This document shows positions 14,457-21,587 of a stretch of 31,064 bases of DNA, in pieces. Source of the DNA: CAYZEE01 sp964477485 (GTDB lineage Bacteria; Patescibacteriota; Microgenomatia; Levybacterales; UBA12049); assembly GCA_964477485.1 (NCBI GenBank), contig CAYZEE010000007.1:1-31064 (forward strand). The letters run 5' to 3'. Within the stretch, counting starts at the first letter, position 1, and every line of letters starts with the position of its first letter. The position numbers were made by a program, and so were the translations under genes. The notes beneath the pieces are model-generated. The model saw only the letters and a list, made by a program, of their open reading frames with translations, searched no databases and was not told the DNA's origin.

Positions 14457-15284
14457 TTAACTTATCCATGAGGTAAATAATATAAGAGTTATAAGCATTA
14501 CTCCTGCTACCCAGATATACTCCCACATCACGCTCTTAAAAAGCCTCTTCTCCAGCCAGACTTGGGTTAAACCAATTGTAGTATAGAATACTCCGGTTAA
14601 AAATATCGCAAGAACTGTCGGTGTGCTTGGCCAGAACCACAAAATTACACCTACCTCAAGAAGACACAAAGTTAATCCCAAAACAGTATGAATTTGAGAA
14701 AATAATTTCTTTTCAAGAGTGTACGTCCAAATCGAATGAAGAACAAGTGGAAAAGAAAAAAGTAAAAGCAGGAATAGAAAAAGAATTATATTAAGATGCA
14801 TGGAGAATAGCACATTTATCAAAAAGAAGTAAGACAAAAGTGAGATTACAAACGATACGGTTCTGGCTGATGAGAAAAGTGCAATTGTACGAATTGAAGA
14901 AACTGTAAAAATATTCTCACTTAAAAAAAGCGAGTAAAGTCCTACGGCATAAAATGAGGTTATAATAATCCTTGTAAGATACCTTGCTGGAACTAAAAAA
15001 TAAAACAAACCAAAAGAAAGACTAAAGAAAAATGGAAGAATAAAAACCTGAAGAAATAAATTACCTTTTAAATCATCGTAGAGGGCTATTAGCAAAAAAA
15101 CATCTGTTAAAACCGCAAGAGTGAAAACAGTATATAATCCTGATTTTCCTAATAAGTGCTCCGAAACAAACAAGCCTATAGATAGGACTAAAACAGCTAT
15201 AATAAAACGCTGTCTCTTGTTAAATGAAGCCAATACTTTAAATATTTCCCTTCTCTGCGACTTAGTCTTTATTCTACGATTCAT
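14457..15284 (-). CDS. polytopic membrane protein, possibly DUF5656-like
   Basis: 275 residues with a basic N-terminus (residues 1-26) followed by about eight hydrophobic segments separated by short loops. No charged catalytic motif, ATP-binding loop or transporter signature is visible. It resembles in general form the DUF5656 membrane proteins annotated in Microgenomates, but I cannot confirm that from memory. It starts 38 nt after yebC on the same strand without an obvious promoter, so the two are probably cotranscribed. Function unknown. Confidence 0.65.
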   Translation of the reverse strand: MNRRIKTKSQRREIFKVLASFNKRQRFIIAVLVLSIGLFVSEHLLGKSGLYTVFTLAVLTDVFLLIALYDDLKGNLFLQVFILPFFFSLSFGLFYFLVPARYLTRIIITSFYAVGLYSLFLSENIFTVSSIRTIALFSSARTVSFVISLLSYFFLINVLFSMHLNIILFLFLLLLFSFPLVLHSIWTYTLEKKLFSQIHTVLGLTLCLLEVGVILWFWPSTPTVLAIFLTGVFYTTIGLTQVWLEKRLFKSVMWEYIWVAGVMLITLILFTSWIS

Positions 15285-15322
15285 ATTTTATTGCTGTATT
15301 GAATATATTTTATGTACTATTT

Positions 15323-16078
15323 TCAACTCTTTATAGACTCCAGTAGTCTATCCGGAATTTCTAAATTGGAGTAAACGTTCTGAACGTCATCAAGCTCTTC
15401 AAGTTTTTCTATCAAAAGGAGTATCTTCTTTGCTGTTTCAGAATCTTTTACTTCAACAGTTGAGGTTGGATTTTTATAAAGTTGTTCATTTTGAACAGTT
15501 AAGCCTTTCTCCTCAAGGAAATTTTTAACTACATAAAGCTCATTGGGTTTCGTGTAGATCTCTACGGTATCATCTGCTTCCCTTATATCCTCTGCCCCGC
15601 TGCCGGCTGCTATCTCGAAAATTTCATCAAAACTTTTACCATTCTTTAATACATTGATTAATCCCTCATCTTTAAACATCCATGAGACTGAACCTACGCT
15701 TGCAAAAGTTCCCCCGCTTCTTTCCATTATTCCTTTAATTTCCGAAGTTGTGCGGTTTTTGTTATCTGTTGCAGCTTTTATAATTAGAGCAACTCCGCTT
15801 GGCGCAAATCCTTCGTAGAGGACCTCTTCTATTTCCCCTGCTTCCTTTCTAAGAGCTCTGCCTATTGCCCTTTCGATATTCTCCTTGGGCATATTTAGAG
15901 CCCTTGCGGATTCAATTGCAAGTCTTAGTCTGAAATTTTGACTAGGATCCGTAACTCCCCCACCCTGTTTAACAGTAATCGTTATCGCATTGGCGAGTTT
16001 TGTAAAAACGAGCCCGCGCTTGACATCAGCTTTTCCTTTTTGTCTTTTAATTTGTGCCCATTTAGAATGTCCGGACAT
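15323..16078 (-). CDS. yebC: YebC/PmpR-family protein
   Basis: 251 residues, full length for the family. The N-terminus M-S-G-H-S-K-W-A-x-I-K-x-x-K is diagnostic. G-G-x-x-D-P-x-x-N-x-x-L-R, M-P-K-E-N-I-E-R-A-I near residues 55-75 and Y-E-G-F-A-P-S-G-V-A near 90 follow. Family members bind DNA as transcription factors. More recent work assigns YebC proteins a translation role in relieving ribosome stalling at polyproline, which would be apt next to an EF-P gene and a polyproline miniprotein in the same window. Heptamer tract C lies in its leader, and its predicted transcription start falls within that tract. Confidence 0.93.
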   Translation of the reverse strand: MSGHSKWAQIKRQKGKADVKRGLVFTKLANAITITVKQGGGVTDPSQNFRLRLAIESARALNMPKENIERAIGRALRKEAGEIEEVLYEGFAPSGVALIIKAATDNKNRTTSEIKGIMERSGGTFASVGSVSWMFKDEGLINVLKNGKSFDEIFEIAAGSGAEDIREADDTVEIYTKPNELYVVKNFLEEKGLTVQNEQLYKNPTSTVEVKDSETAKKILLLIEKLEELDDVQNVYSNLEIPDRLLESIKS

Positions 16079-16083
16079 TGTAT

Positions 16084-16125
16084 TAGCAATTAGCGACTAG
16101 CAACTAGTGGCTAGTTGCTAAATTA
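16084..16125 (-). repeat. heptamer foldback tract C (6 units), yebC leader
   Basis: Six successive 7-nt units, each beginning TA on the plus strand. The first three are TAGCNAY type and the next two TAGTNGC type, giving a perfect 10-bp hairpin 16098-16107 / 16111-16120 around loop TGG. The yebC -10 box (16122-16127) overlaps the last unit. Confidence 0.8.
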
Positions 16126-16151
16126 TACCCTTTCCCCATTGACTTTTGCAA
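16122..16151 (-). promoter_or_regulatory. yebC promoter
   Basis: On the minus strand: TTGCAA (16146-16151), an 18-nt spacer and TATAAT (16122-16127). It overlaps the divergent promoter of the TPR gene, so the two probably compete for polymerase. Confidence 0.6.
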
Positions 16152-16167
16152 TAAATAGTTGTAGAAT
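16139..16167 (+). promoter_or_regulatory. promoter of the TPR gene
   Basis: TTGACT (16139-16144), a 17-nt spacer and TAGAAT (16162-16167), 26 nt before the ATG at 16194. AAAGG at about 16181 could serve as a weak ribosome binding site, so this gene has an ordinary leader. Confidence 0.6.
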
Positions 16168-16193
16168 TTTTCAATATTTAAAAGGCTCCGGAA

Positions 16194-16907
16194 ATGATAT
16201 CAATAAAAAATCAAGCTATATATACTGCACTAAATGGAGATTGGGAGAAAGCAATAACGCTCAATAAAACTCTAATCAAAGATAATCCTAATGATATCGA
16301 TGCTCTTAATCGCCTGGCTTTCGCGTTCTCCCTAACCGGCAGAACAAAAGATGCAAAAAATATATATAAAAAGGTTTTGAAAATAGATGCCCTAAACTCT
16401 CTTGCTCTTCGAAATCTGAAAAAAATCGAGGCTGGCAAAGAAGAGGTAAGCAATATTAAAAAAGATATCCTGCCTACCAACGCCAGCAACACTTTCCTTG
16501 AAGAACCTGGAAAAACCAAAATTGTCGAAGCCGTAAACATTGCCCAGCCGCAAGTAATCAATATGCTCCGTACGGGAGAACTGCTTGAGCTTTCCGTAAA
16601 AAGACTTAAAATATTCTTATTGGCGGAGCCTAAACAATATGTCGGCATGCTACCTGACAATATTAGCAGGAGACTTATCAAATTTATAAAATCGGGCAAT
16701 ATCTACGAAGCATATGTCAAATCAGTATCCGATCATCACCTTATTATTTTCATAAAAGAAATAAAAAGAACAGCCAGGTATAAAGACCAACCCTCCTTTA
16801 TGTCGGGGGGAGAAAAAACATTGGAGCTAAATAGAAAAATAGGGTCTAGGCAAAAACACCAGGAGGCAGAAAAAGACTACGGCAGCGATGAAGAGGAAGA
16901 AGAATGA
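16194..16907 (+). CDS. TPR protein with a conserved-looking C-terminal domain
   Basis: 237 residues. Residues 1-85 form two tetratricopeptide-like helical pairs (A-L-N-G-D-W-E-K-A-I, then D-A-L-N-R-L-A-F-A-F-S-L-T-G-R and A-K-N-I-Y-K-K-V-L-K-I). After a linker, residues 125-205 contain Y-V-G-M-L-P-D-N-I-S-R-R-L and G-N-I-Y-E-A-Y-V-K-S-V, a compact beta-rich domain that I remember from similar CPR proteins but cannot name. The tail is acidic, ending in a run of glutamates. No signal peptide; cytosolic. The 3' end overlaps a small minus-strand gene by 31 nt. A scaffold or nucleic-acid-associated role is possible but unproven. Confidence 0.7.
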   Translation: MISIKNQAIYTALNGDWEKAITLNKTLIKDNPNDIDALNRLAFAFSLTGRTKDAKNIYKKVLKIDALNSLALRNLKKIEAGKEEVSNIKKDILPTNASNTFLEEPGKTKIVEAVNIAQPQVINMLRTGELLELSVKRLKIFLLAEPKQYVGMLPDNISRRLIKFIKSGNIYEAYVKSVSDHHLIIFIKEIKRTARYKDQPSFMSGGEKTLELNRKIGSRQKHQEAEKDYGSDEEEEE

Positions 16908-17047
16908 TCTTTGCTGTAAACCACCCTGCCCCTCAACAACTCTTTCGACGCTTTTTTGAGTTCCGACTTATCTCTTAAATTTCTTAACGATAAAAGAGCC
17001 AATAAAACCGAAATTAACGCTATAATAATTAATATAGCAGCAAACAT
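16877..17047 (-). CDS. small single-pass membrane protein (56 aa)
   Basis: An ATG at 17047 opens a frame of 56 residues ending with TAG at 16877. Residues 2-20 are strongly hydrophobic (F-A-A-I-L-I-I-I-A-L-I-S-V-L-L-A-L-L), followed by a basic amphipathic helix (R-N-L-R-D-K-S-E-L-K-K) and a serine-rich tail. It starts 5 nt after the stop of the LytR_C gene, across heptamer tract D, so it is likely the last gene of that operon. Its 3' end overlaps the convergent TPR gene by 31 nt. The composition is that of a real N-in or N-out anchor peptide, but no family is recognised. Confidence 0.55.
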   Translation of the reverse strand: MFAAILIIIALISVLLALLSLRNLRDKSELKKASKELLRGRVVYSKDHSSSSSSLP

Positions 17048-17068
17048 AATACTTAATACTTAATACCC
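17048..17068 (-). repeat. heptamer tract D (3 units)
   Basis: Two copies of AATACTT and one AATACCC (plus strand), period 7. It supplies the stop codon and last residues of the LytR_C gene and the spacer to the next small gene. The same unit AATACTT occurs inside rluD (tract E). Confidence 0.7.
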
Positions 17069-17850
17069 GTACCGTTTTCTCCTATTTGTATTATAACATT
17101 TCCAATAGATGAAGCATTATTTTTTATAGCAGGGAATCCCAGAAGGTTCTCAAGTTTTAAAAGAGTATATGTTTGACCACCTGAATATAAAATTTCAGAT
17201 TTTTTTGTAGTATCCGTTGCTGTTGAGACAAGAACAACATTCCCGCCCATATTGCTCACAAGTCTGGCAATCCTCCCCCCTGCCCCGGCTACATCAGATG
17301 CGTTTACAATTTCAACGCTTACATTTTCTTCTGAAATTTTTTCATCAGAAAAAAAAGAAAGAGAAATTTTGTCTCTCGTCTGCATATCAGAGCCCGCGGA
17401 CAAATGTTTTTCATAAATGTTTTCCGAGGGCACAATCTTGGCAAAAAGCAAAAGTCTAACAATATCAACAACATTAATACTTGAATTAACATTTTTATAG
17501 TTAAACAGTACAGCTGATAATATTTCTGAAGGACTTTTTTTAAAATCAATGGAATCCGAATGCATATCTGCGTCGATTGGAATTTCTAAAAATCTATATA
17601 AATTTAGGTTTTTGTTTCCGTCAAGCTTAAGTATTGATATGGAACGCGTTTGCGGAGAAAACGACACTACTTCAAGATTTCTATTATTTGAAAGACTTAT
17701 TGTAAAACGATGAGCATTATCAAATTGACTTTCTGAAATAAGAGCAACTATTTTAAATATAAGCGAGAAAACGACAATACCGACAACAAGCGCAAGAAAA
17801 ATGAAAGCAAGTTTGGTATTTTTTGAAGACTTTTTTTTCTTTCTTTTCAC
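17053..17850 (-). CDS. membrane-anchored LytR_C domain protein
   Basis: 265 residues from a GTG at 17850; the ATG-like N-terminus elsewhere is absent, and the GTG lies 4 nt past the upstream small gene. A basic N-terminal tail (K/R-rich, residues 1-13) is followed by one membrane segment (about 14-38). The C-terminal 90 residues have the LytR_C pattern: V-E-I-V-N-A-S-D-V-A-G-A-G-G-R-I-A, then a glycine turn, V-V-L-V-S and a late I-L-Y-S-G. The domain accompanies LytR-CpsA-Psr cell-wall ligases, but here the catalytic LCP domain is missing. An extracytoplasmic cell-wall or polysaccharide role is inferred from the domain. The last residues (I-K-Y) and stop come from heptamer tract D. Confidence 0.7.
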   Translation of the reverse strand: MKRKKKKSSKNTKLAFIFLALVVGIVVFSLIFKIVALISESQFDNAHRFTISLSNNRNLEVVSFSPQTRSISILKLDGNKNLNLYRFLEIPIDADMHSDSIDFKKSPSEILSAVLFNYKNVNSSINVVDIVRLLLFAKIVPSENIYEKHLSAGSDMQTRDKISLSFFSDEKISEENVSVEIVNASDVAGAGGRIARLVSNMGGNVVLVSTATDTTKKSEILYSGGQTYTLLKLENLLGFPAIKNNASSIGNVIIQIGENGTGIKY

Positions 17851-17854
17851 AAGA

Positions 17855-17995
17855 CTAATAAGGTTTTTTCTTTTTCGAGATTATCTCAGGCATCGTAATA
17901 GTCGGAGAATAAATTGAAGAACCCGAAATATTTTTTCCAAGGTCTTTCTTTTTTTTCTTTTTCTCTCCTTTATAAAAACCGCCAAATTGTCCCAT
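17855..17995 (-). CDS. very small lysine-rich protein (46 aa)
   Basis: An ATG at 17995 with a good ribosome binding site (AAGGTGAT, matching the anti-Shine-Dalgarno, about 5 nt upstream) opens a 46-residue frame ending with TAG at 17855. The protein begins M-G-Q-F-G-G-F-Y-K-G-E, has a run of lysines, a middle part with S-I-Y-S-P-T-I-T-M-P, and a basic end K-K-K-K-P-Y. The clear ribosome site, promoter and 4-nt spacing to the LytR_C GTG argue that it is real. Highly basic; a nucleic-acid or anionic-polymer contact is conceivable. No family recognised. Confidence 0.6.
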   Translation of the reverse strand: MGQFGGFYKGEKKKKKKDLGKNISGSSIYSPTITMPEIISKKKKPY

Positions 17996-18030
17996 TCTTT
18001 ATCACCTTCCCTGCCCACCTTAGACGGGGT

Positions 18031-18058
18031 TTTATAATTCTATATAAAAATATATCAA
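18031..18058 (-). promoter_or_regulatory. promoter of the small gene / LytR_C operon
   Basis: On the minus strand: TTGATA (18053-18058), a 16-nt spacer and TATAAA (18031-18036). The leader would be about 28 nt and contains the AAGGTGAT ribosome site, a contrast with the leaderless genes. Confidence 0.5.
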
Positions 18059-18157
18059 TAATCTAGTATAAAAACAATCCTACTTTTTCCAACATTTTTT
18101 CGATATGGGATCGGTAGAGTCATACTAACGCACAAACTGGAAATTATTCGTACGTCA

Positions 18158-18176
18158 ACCCCTGGGGTCAAGCCCC
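18158..18176. repeat. GC-rich REP-like palindrome with two alternative pairings
   Basis: ACCCCTGGGGT (18158-18168) is a perfect 11-bp palindrome. The same GGGG can instead pair with CCCC at 18173-18176 around TCAAG. It lies just past the rluD stop, is far more GC-rich than its surroundings, and has no T-tract, so it is not a good terminator. Confidence 0.4.
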
Positions 18177-18179
18177 GAA

Positions 18180-18962
18180 TTATTCTAAAGTCAGTAGAAA
18201 TTTTCTTAAGTCATCCGGGAGAGGACTTTTGAAAGAAACTAATTTACCGGTTGCCGGATGAATAAAACTGATTTCGCAGGCGTGGAGGAAAAGACGAGGC
18301 AGAAGTTTTCTGTCGTTTCTTGCCGTCTTTCTTCCTGCGTATAAAGCGTCTGCGAAAACAGGCTGGCCGGAATATTTTAAATGCACTCGTATCTGATGAG
18401 TTCTCCCGGTTTTGGGATAAAGCTCCAACAAACTTAAGGACTCTTTCTTTCCGTTTAACGCTAAATACTTAATACTTAATACTTTATACTTCGTAACTGC
18501 CTCCCGCCCGCCGGAGATAACGCCAAATCGTTTTCTATTCCAAGGCGTCCTTCCTACCGGCACACGTATCTCCCCTTCTTCGGGTACCACTTTTCCATGC
18601 GCAAGCGCAATATATTTTTTTTCAATTTTCCTCTCCTTAAATTGCTTTTGAAGATTTAAAAAAACCTCGGGATTTTTTGCAATAAGTAAAACTCCCGAAG
18701 TCTCCTTATCAAGCCTATGAACAATCCCCGCCCTACTGGTAAATTCCAAATCCCAAGCAGCAAATTCTAATTTTTTTTCATTAATTGAATTTTGTAATTT
18801 ATTTGTGATTTGTGATTTGTGATTTGTGATTTTTAGATATTTTTCTACCCAATCCTGTATAGTATTCTCCCCTTTTGTGGTATCTGATTTATTAACAGTA
18901 ATTCCCGATAGTTTATCAATTACCAAAAGAGAATCATCTTCATATATTATTTTTATATCCAT
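18180..18962 (-). CDS. RluA/RluD-family pseudouridine synthase
   Basis: 260 residues without the N-terminal S4 domain of RluD/RluC. It should isomerise specific uridines in rRNA or tRNA. The catalytic motif H-R-L-D-K-E-T-S-G places the active Asp at 85. Y-P-K-T-G-R-T-H-Q-I-R-V-H-L (about 182-195) is the second hallmark. Residues 45-54 (around I-T-N-H-K-S-Q) and 158-167 (around Y-K-V-L-S-I-K-Y) are encoded by heptamer tracts F and E. These look like insertions in surface loops: they interrupt the usual link to R-A-G-I-V-H-R-L-D-K and the usual strand after T-K-Y. Starts 10 nt after the Lgt-like gene; likely same operon. The target site cannot be told. Confidence 0.85.
   Translation of the reverse strand: MDIKIIYEDDSLLVIDKLSGITVNKSDTTKGENTIQDWVEKYLKITNHKSQITNKLQNSINEKKLEFAAWDLEFTSRAGIVHRLDKETSGVLLIAKNPEVFLNLQKQFKERKIEKKYIALAHGKVVPEEGEIRVPVGRTPWNRKRFGVISGGREAVTKYKVLSIKYLALNGKKESLSLLELYPKTGRTHQIRVHLKYSGQPVFADALYAGRKTARNDRKLLPRLFLHACEISFIHPATGKLVSFKSPLPDDLRKFLLTLE
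18464..18491 (-). repeat. heptamer tract E (4 units) inside the rluD-like gene
   Basis: Three exact copies of AATACTT followed by TATACTT (plus strand). The run is 28 nt and stays open in the coding frame, encoding residues about 158-167. The unit is identical to that of tract D, 1.4 kb away. Confidence 0.75.
18802..18829 (-). repeat. heptamer tract F (4 units) inside the rluD-like gene
   Basis: Four exact copies of TTTGTGA (plus strand), read in frame as I-T-N-H-K-S-Q plus I-T-N. The related unit ATTTGTG alternates with ATTTGAA in intergenic tract I. Confidence 0.8.
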
Positions 18963-18972
18963 ACAACCTACC

Positions 18973-19650
18973 CTAAATTAGCTTTTCCTGATCTATAATA
19001 AGTCCGACTGAAATAACAGACATAATAAGCAATAAATAATTTTCCGGCTGATTTAAAAATCCAAGTCCCTTAAATTGATTAGAGACATTAAAGAGAAAAA
19101 ATAGCAAGGAAAATACCAGAATAAAAATAAAGCCTGTTGTCCCGTCTTTAATTTTCCCTTTCAGAAGCCGGTTTCTAAAATATTTAATGAAAGCGAAAAA
19201 GATAACTATAGACAGGATAAATAACAAAATGAATTGCAAGGAAAGTTTGGGGCCTGACAGAAAAAAATACCCTAAAATTCCAATAGGCAAAGCGCTTAGA
19301 AAAGATATAGAGAGAAAGTCAAAAATCCGGCTTATCGGTATAGTCTTTTTTTTTGAATATATATATAAAAAAATTGCTGCACCCAAAATTCCGCCGGTAA
19401 GCGATAGACCCGGAAAATACGGAAAAAGAATAAATATAAAGGGGTGTAAGAGAATTGAACTTTTATAAAAGACTCCATAAAAAAGCCTGGAGAAAAAAAG
19501 ACCTACAAGAAAATCCATAAAAGCTATATTAAATATTTTTTCTATCGATATATCTTTACGAAGAAAAATCAGATCATCATGGGACAAAAAATACAAAGAA
19601 AAAAGAAAAATCAAGAGACAAATTAAGAGAACGAGAATAAAAAAAGACAT
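18973..19650 (-). CDS. Lgt-like polytopic membrane protein, divergent
   Basis: 225 residues with about seven hydrophobic segments. F-S-R-L-F-Y-G-V-F-Y near residue 55 resembles the A-R-L-Y-Y block of prolipoprotein diacylglyceryl transferase. F-P-G-L-S-L-T-G-G-I-L-G near residue 85 resembles Lgt's G-G-L-S-F-H-G-G-L-I-G. In Lgt the histidine of that motif is important for catalysis; here Thr stands in its place, and the usual C-terminal Arg-containing motif is not evident. The protein is also shorter than Lgt (about 260-290). It may be a divergent Lgt or a paralogue with another role. Between the MFS gene (2 nt away) and rluD, probably one operon. Confidence 0.5.
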   Translation of the reverse strand: MSFFILVLLICLLIFLFSLYFLSHDDLIFLRKDISIEKIFNIAFMDFLVGLFFSRLFYGVFYKSSILLHPFIFILFPYFPGLSLTGGILGAAIFLYIYSKKKTIPISRIFDFLSISFLSALPIGILGYFFLSGPKLSLQFILLFILSIVIFFAFIKYFRNRLLKGKIKDGTTGFIFILVFSLLFFLFNVSNQFKGLGFLNQPENYLLLIMSVISVGLIIDQEKLI

Positions 19651-19652
19651 AA

Positions 19653-20939
19653 TTATTCAAAAAACAAAAAGAATATTCCTCCTAAAACCAACATTATAAT
19701 ACCAAAATCTGCTATGACGGTAGCAATCCCTAAGACATCTGAAAGTCCACCCGCAAGTATAACAGGTAAAAAAGAAACAGCCCCGATTAAAGCATTTAGC
19801 AAGCCATAGATCCTACCTCTCATTCGTTCGCTAGTTTCAATTTGTATCGTTGTATTTGAAGGAATAAAGACAAGAGAAATTGAAAATCCTACAACAGCAG
19901 CCATAACAACGACTATATGAAGAATTGTAATATTTAGGACATGAGGAAGCAAGCTATTAATAGCCTTTACAAAATCATGGGATGAGACCTTATTTGCAAG
20001 AGGAAATAAGATAAAAACAATCCCTGTTAAGATAAACCCTAAACTGCTTAGCCATTTACGATTAAATTTTTTTCCGATACTTCCAAGAATTACAGCTCCA
20101 AAACCCATACCTACTGCGGCAGGCGCAATGAGAATCCAGGACAGGCTTTCCAGCTGAATTTTAAGTATGGTAGTTGCATAGCCGGGAGTAAGTACCGCAA
20201 ACATGAAAATTACAGCCTGCGCTATAGTTAGCATAAGAAGCGCATGCATAACCTTTTTAGCTCGCCTTATAAATGAAAATATTTCCCGCGCCTCGTGAGT
20301 GATAGAAGAAACTATTTCTTTTGATGCAACTTGTTTCTTTTTCTTTGGCAGTGATATAAAAAGAATAAAAAAAGTGCTTAAGAAAAATAAAATTGCAAGA
20401 AAAATAAATGTAGATTTTTCGCCTAAAATAAGCAGGATCGGTCCTGAAAGTATGTATCCAAGAAGGGTTGTAGCGTAAATTCCCAGTGAAAAAACAGCAT
20501 TTGCGGAAAAAAGAAGATCTTTAGGTACAAGACTTGGTATAATTGCGCTTTCTGCCGGAAGAAAAAATTGGGTAGCAACTGCAATGAAAAATGTCAGCGT
20601 ATACACAACGCCAACCTGAAGATGGGGAATTAAAAAAGGCAGAAGAAGAAGACCCCGGATAAGATTTGTGAAAAATAAAACGCTTTTTTTATTCCATCTG
20701 TCCACATATACCCCGGAAACTAAACTCAACAAAATAGCAGGAACTGTAAAAGAAAGAATAATTCCCGAAACCGCAGTGTTTGCGTGAGTAAGCTCATAAA
20801 CCACGAAAATCAACACAAAGTGCTGCATATTAAATGCGAACTGAGAGAAAAATTCAGAAATCATCATGAAGGAGAATGGACGAATACGAAGGACCGAAGC
20901 TATGTCATTCGCCCTAAAGACTCTCTTAATAAAATTCAT
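19653..20939 (-). CDS. MFS transporter, EntS/MFS_3-like
   Basis: 428 residues from the ATG at 20939, 4 nt after the efp stop. A longer frame from 20981 would overlap efp by 38 nt and adds only a hydrophilic tail. About twelve membrane segments. The first loop carries G-V-Y-V-D-R-W-N-K-K-S-V, a variant of the major facilitator G-x-L-A-D-R-x-G-R-R motif. The opening (R-P-F-S-F-M-M-I-S-E-F-F-S-Q-F-A) is typical of the EntS-like exporters. A basic cytoplasmic loop near the middle (K-K-K-K-Q) separates the two halves. Substrate unknown; drug or metabolite export is the usual role. Confidence 0.8.
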   Translation of the reverse strand: MNFIKRVFRANDIASVLRIRPFSFMMISEFFSQFAFNMQHFVLIFVVYELTHANTAVSGIILSFTVPAILLSLVSGVYVDRWNKKSVLFFTNLIRGLLLLPFLIPHLQVGVVYTLTFFIAVATQFFLPAESAIIPSLVPKDLLFSANAVFSLGIYATTLLGYILSGPILLILGEKSTFIFLAILFFLSTFFILFISLPKKKKQVASKEIVSSITHEAREIFSFIRRAKKVMHALLMLTIAQAVIFMFAVLTPGYATTILKIQLESLSWILIAPAAVGMGFGAVILGSIGKKFNRKWLSSLGFILTGIVFILFPLANKVSSHDFVKAINSLLPHVLNITILHIVVVMAAVVGFSISLVFIPSNTTIQIETSERMRGRIYGLLNALIGAVSFLPVILAGGLSDVLGIATVIADFGIIMLVLGGIFFLFFE

Positions 20940-20943
20940 AGTC

Positions 20944-21498
20944 TTACAATTTTTGAGTGTACTGTCCTGTTCTTGTGTCAATGCTTATTAGATCCCCTAT
21001 TTTTATAAAAAGAGGTACTTTGGTTTTTAATCCGTTTTCTAAAATCGCGTCTTTAAAAACATTAGTTGCGCTGTTGCCTCGGACTGCCGGACCTGTTTCA
21101 TTAACTTTCAATTTCATTTTTGGCGAAAGGTCAAGAGAAAGTGGCTCACTGTTGAAAAAATTTATAAAAAAATTTTCGCCTTCTTTCAAATACTCATTGC
21201 CTTCGAGCTTATTCAGAGATATCGTAAACTGCTCAAATGTTTTAGGATCCATAAAATAAGCGTTTTCTGAATCCCTATAAAGAAACTGAACTTCTTTTCT
21301 TTCAAGCTGTACGTCGTTTACGCGGGCTCCGTTTATGAAGCTTTTGTTGGTTATTGCACCGCTTTTAAGATTCTTGATTTTGATCTTAATATTAGCAGAC
21401 CCTCTGCCCATTTTGATATGCTCATAAGACATAACCTGAAGCAGTTGCCCCTCATCCTCATAGATTGTACCGTTTCTAAGTTCTGTTACTGAAATCAT
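20944..21498 (-). CDS. efp: elongation factor P
   Basis: 184 residues, full length, with the three EF-P beta-barrel domains. EF-P binds the ribosome E site and rescues stalling at consecutive prolines. The domain I tip loop reads I-K-M-G-R-G-S-A, so Arg32 stands where E. coli has the modified Lys34. Arg is also used by bacteria with EarP-type rhamnosylation, though no earP is in this window. The C-terminal G-D-L-I-S-I-D-T-R-T-G-Q-Y matches the family signature. Its leader is heptamer tract G, with no Shine-Dalgarno sequence. A protein with eight consecutive prolines is encoded 2.4 kb away. Confidence 0.93.
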   Translation of the reverse strand: MISVTELRNGTIYEDEGQLLQVMSYEHIKMGRGSANIKIKIKNLKSGAITNKSFINGARVNDVQLERKEVQFLYRDSENAYFMDPKTFEQFTISLNKLEGNEYLKEGENFFINFFNSEPLSLDLSPKMKLKVNETGPAVRGNSATNVFKDAILENGLKTKVPLFIKIGDLISIDTRTGQYTQKL

Positions 21499-21503
21499 AA
21501 AAA

Positions 21504-21587
21504 TTAGCGTCTAGTGTTTAGCGTTTAGGGCTTAGGGCTTAGGGCTTAGTTGTTTTCTAAAACTTCTATACGCTATTTACTAAACGC
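21504..21587 (-). repeat. heptamer foldback tract G (12 units), NIF3/efp spacer
   Basis: Twelve 7-nt units in phase from 5 nt before the efp start to the first base of the NIF3 stop codon. Early units are TTAGCGT/CTAGTGT type, then three exact TTAGGGC, then after a T-rich middle come TATACGC and TAAACGC, the reverse-complement type of the first. The arms TAGCGTTTA and TAAACGCTA pair. Confidence 0.85.

Noticed and set aside
20939..20981. Longer MFS protein starting at 20981
   Set aside because: It would overlap efp by 38 nt and adds only a polar tail; the ATG at 20939 follows the efp stop by 4 nt.
21525..21545. Telomere-like TTAGGG repeats
   Set aside because: The unit is 7 nt (TTAGGGC, three copies) and lies within the longer heptamer tract G between two genes; it is not a chromosome end.
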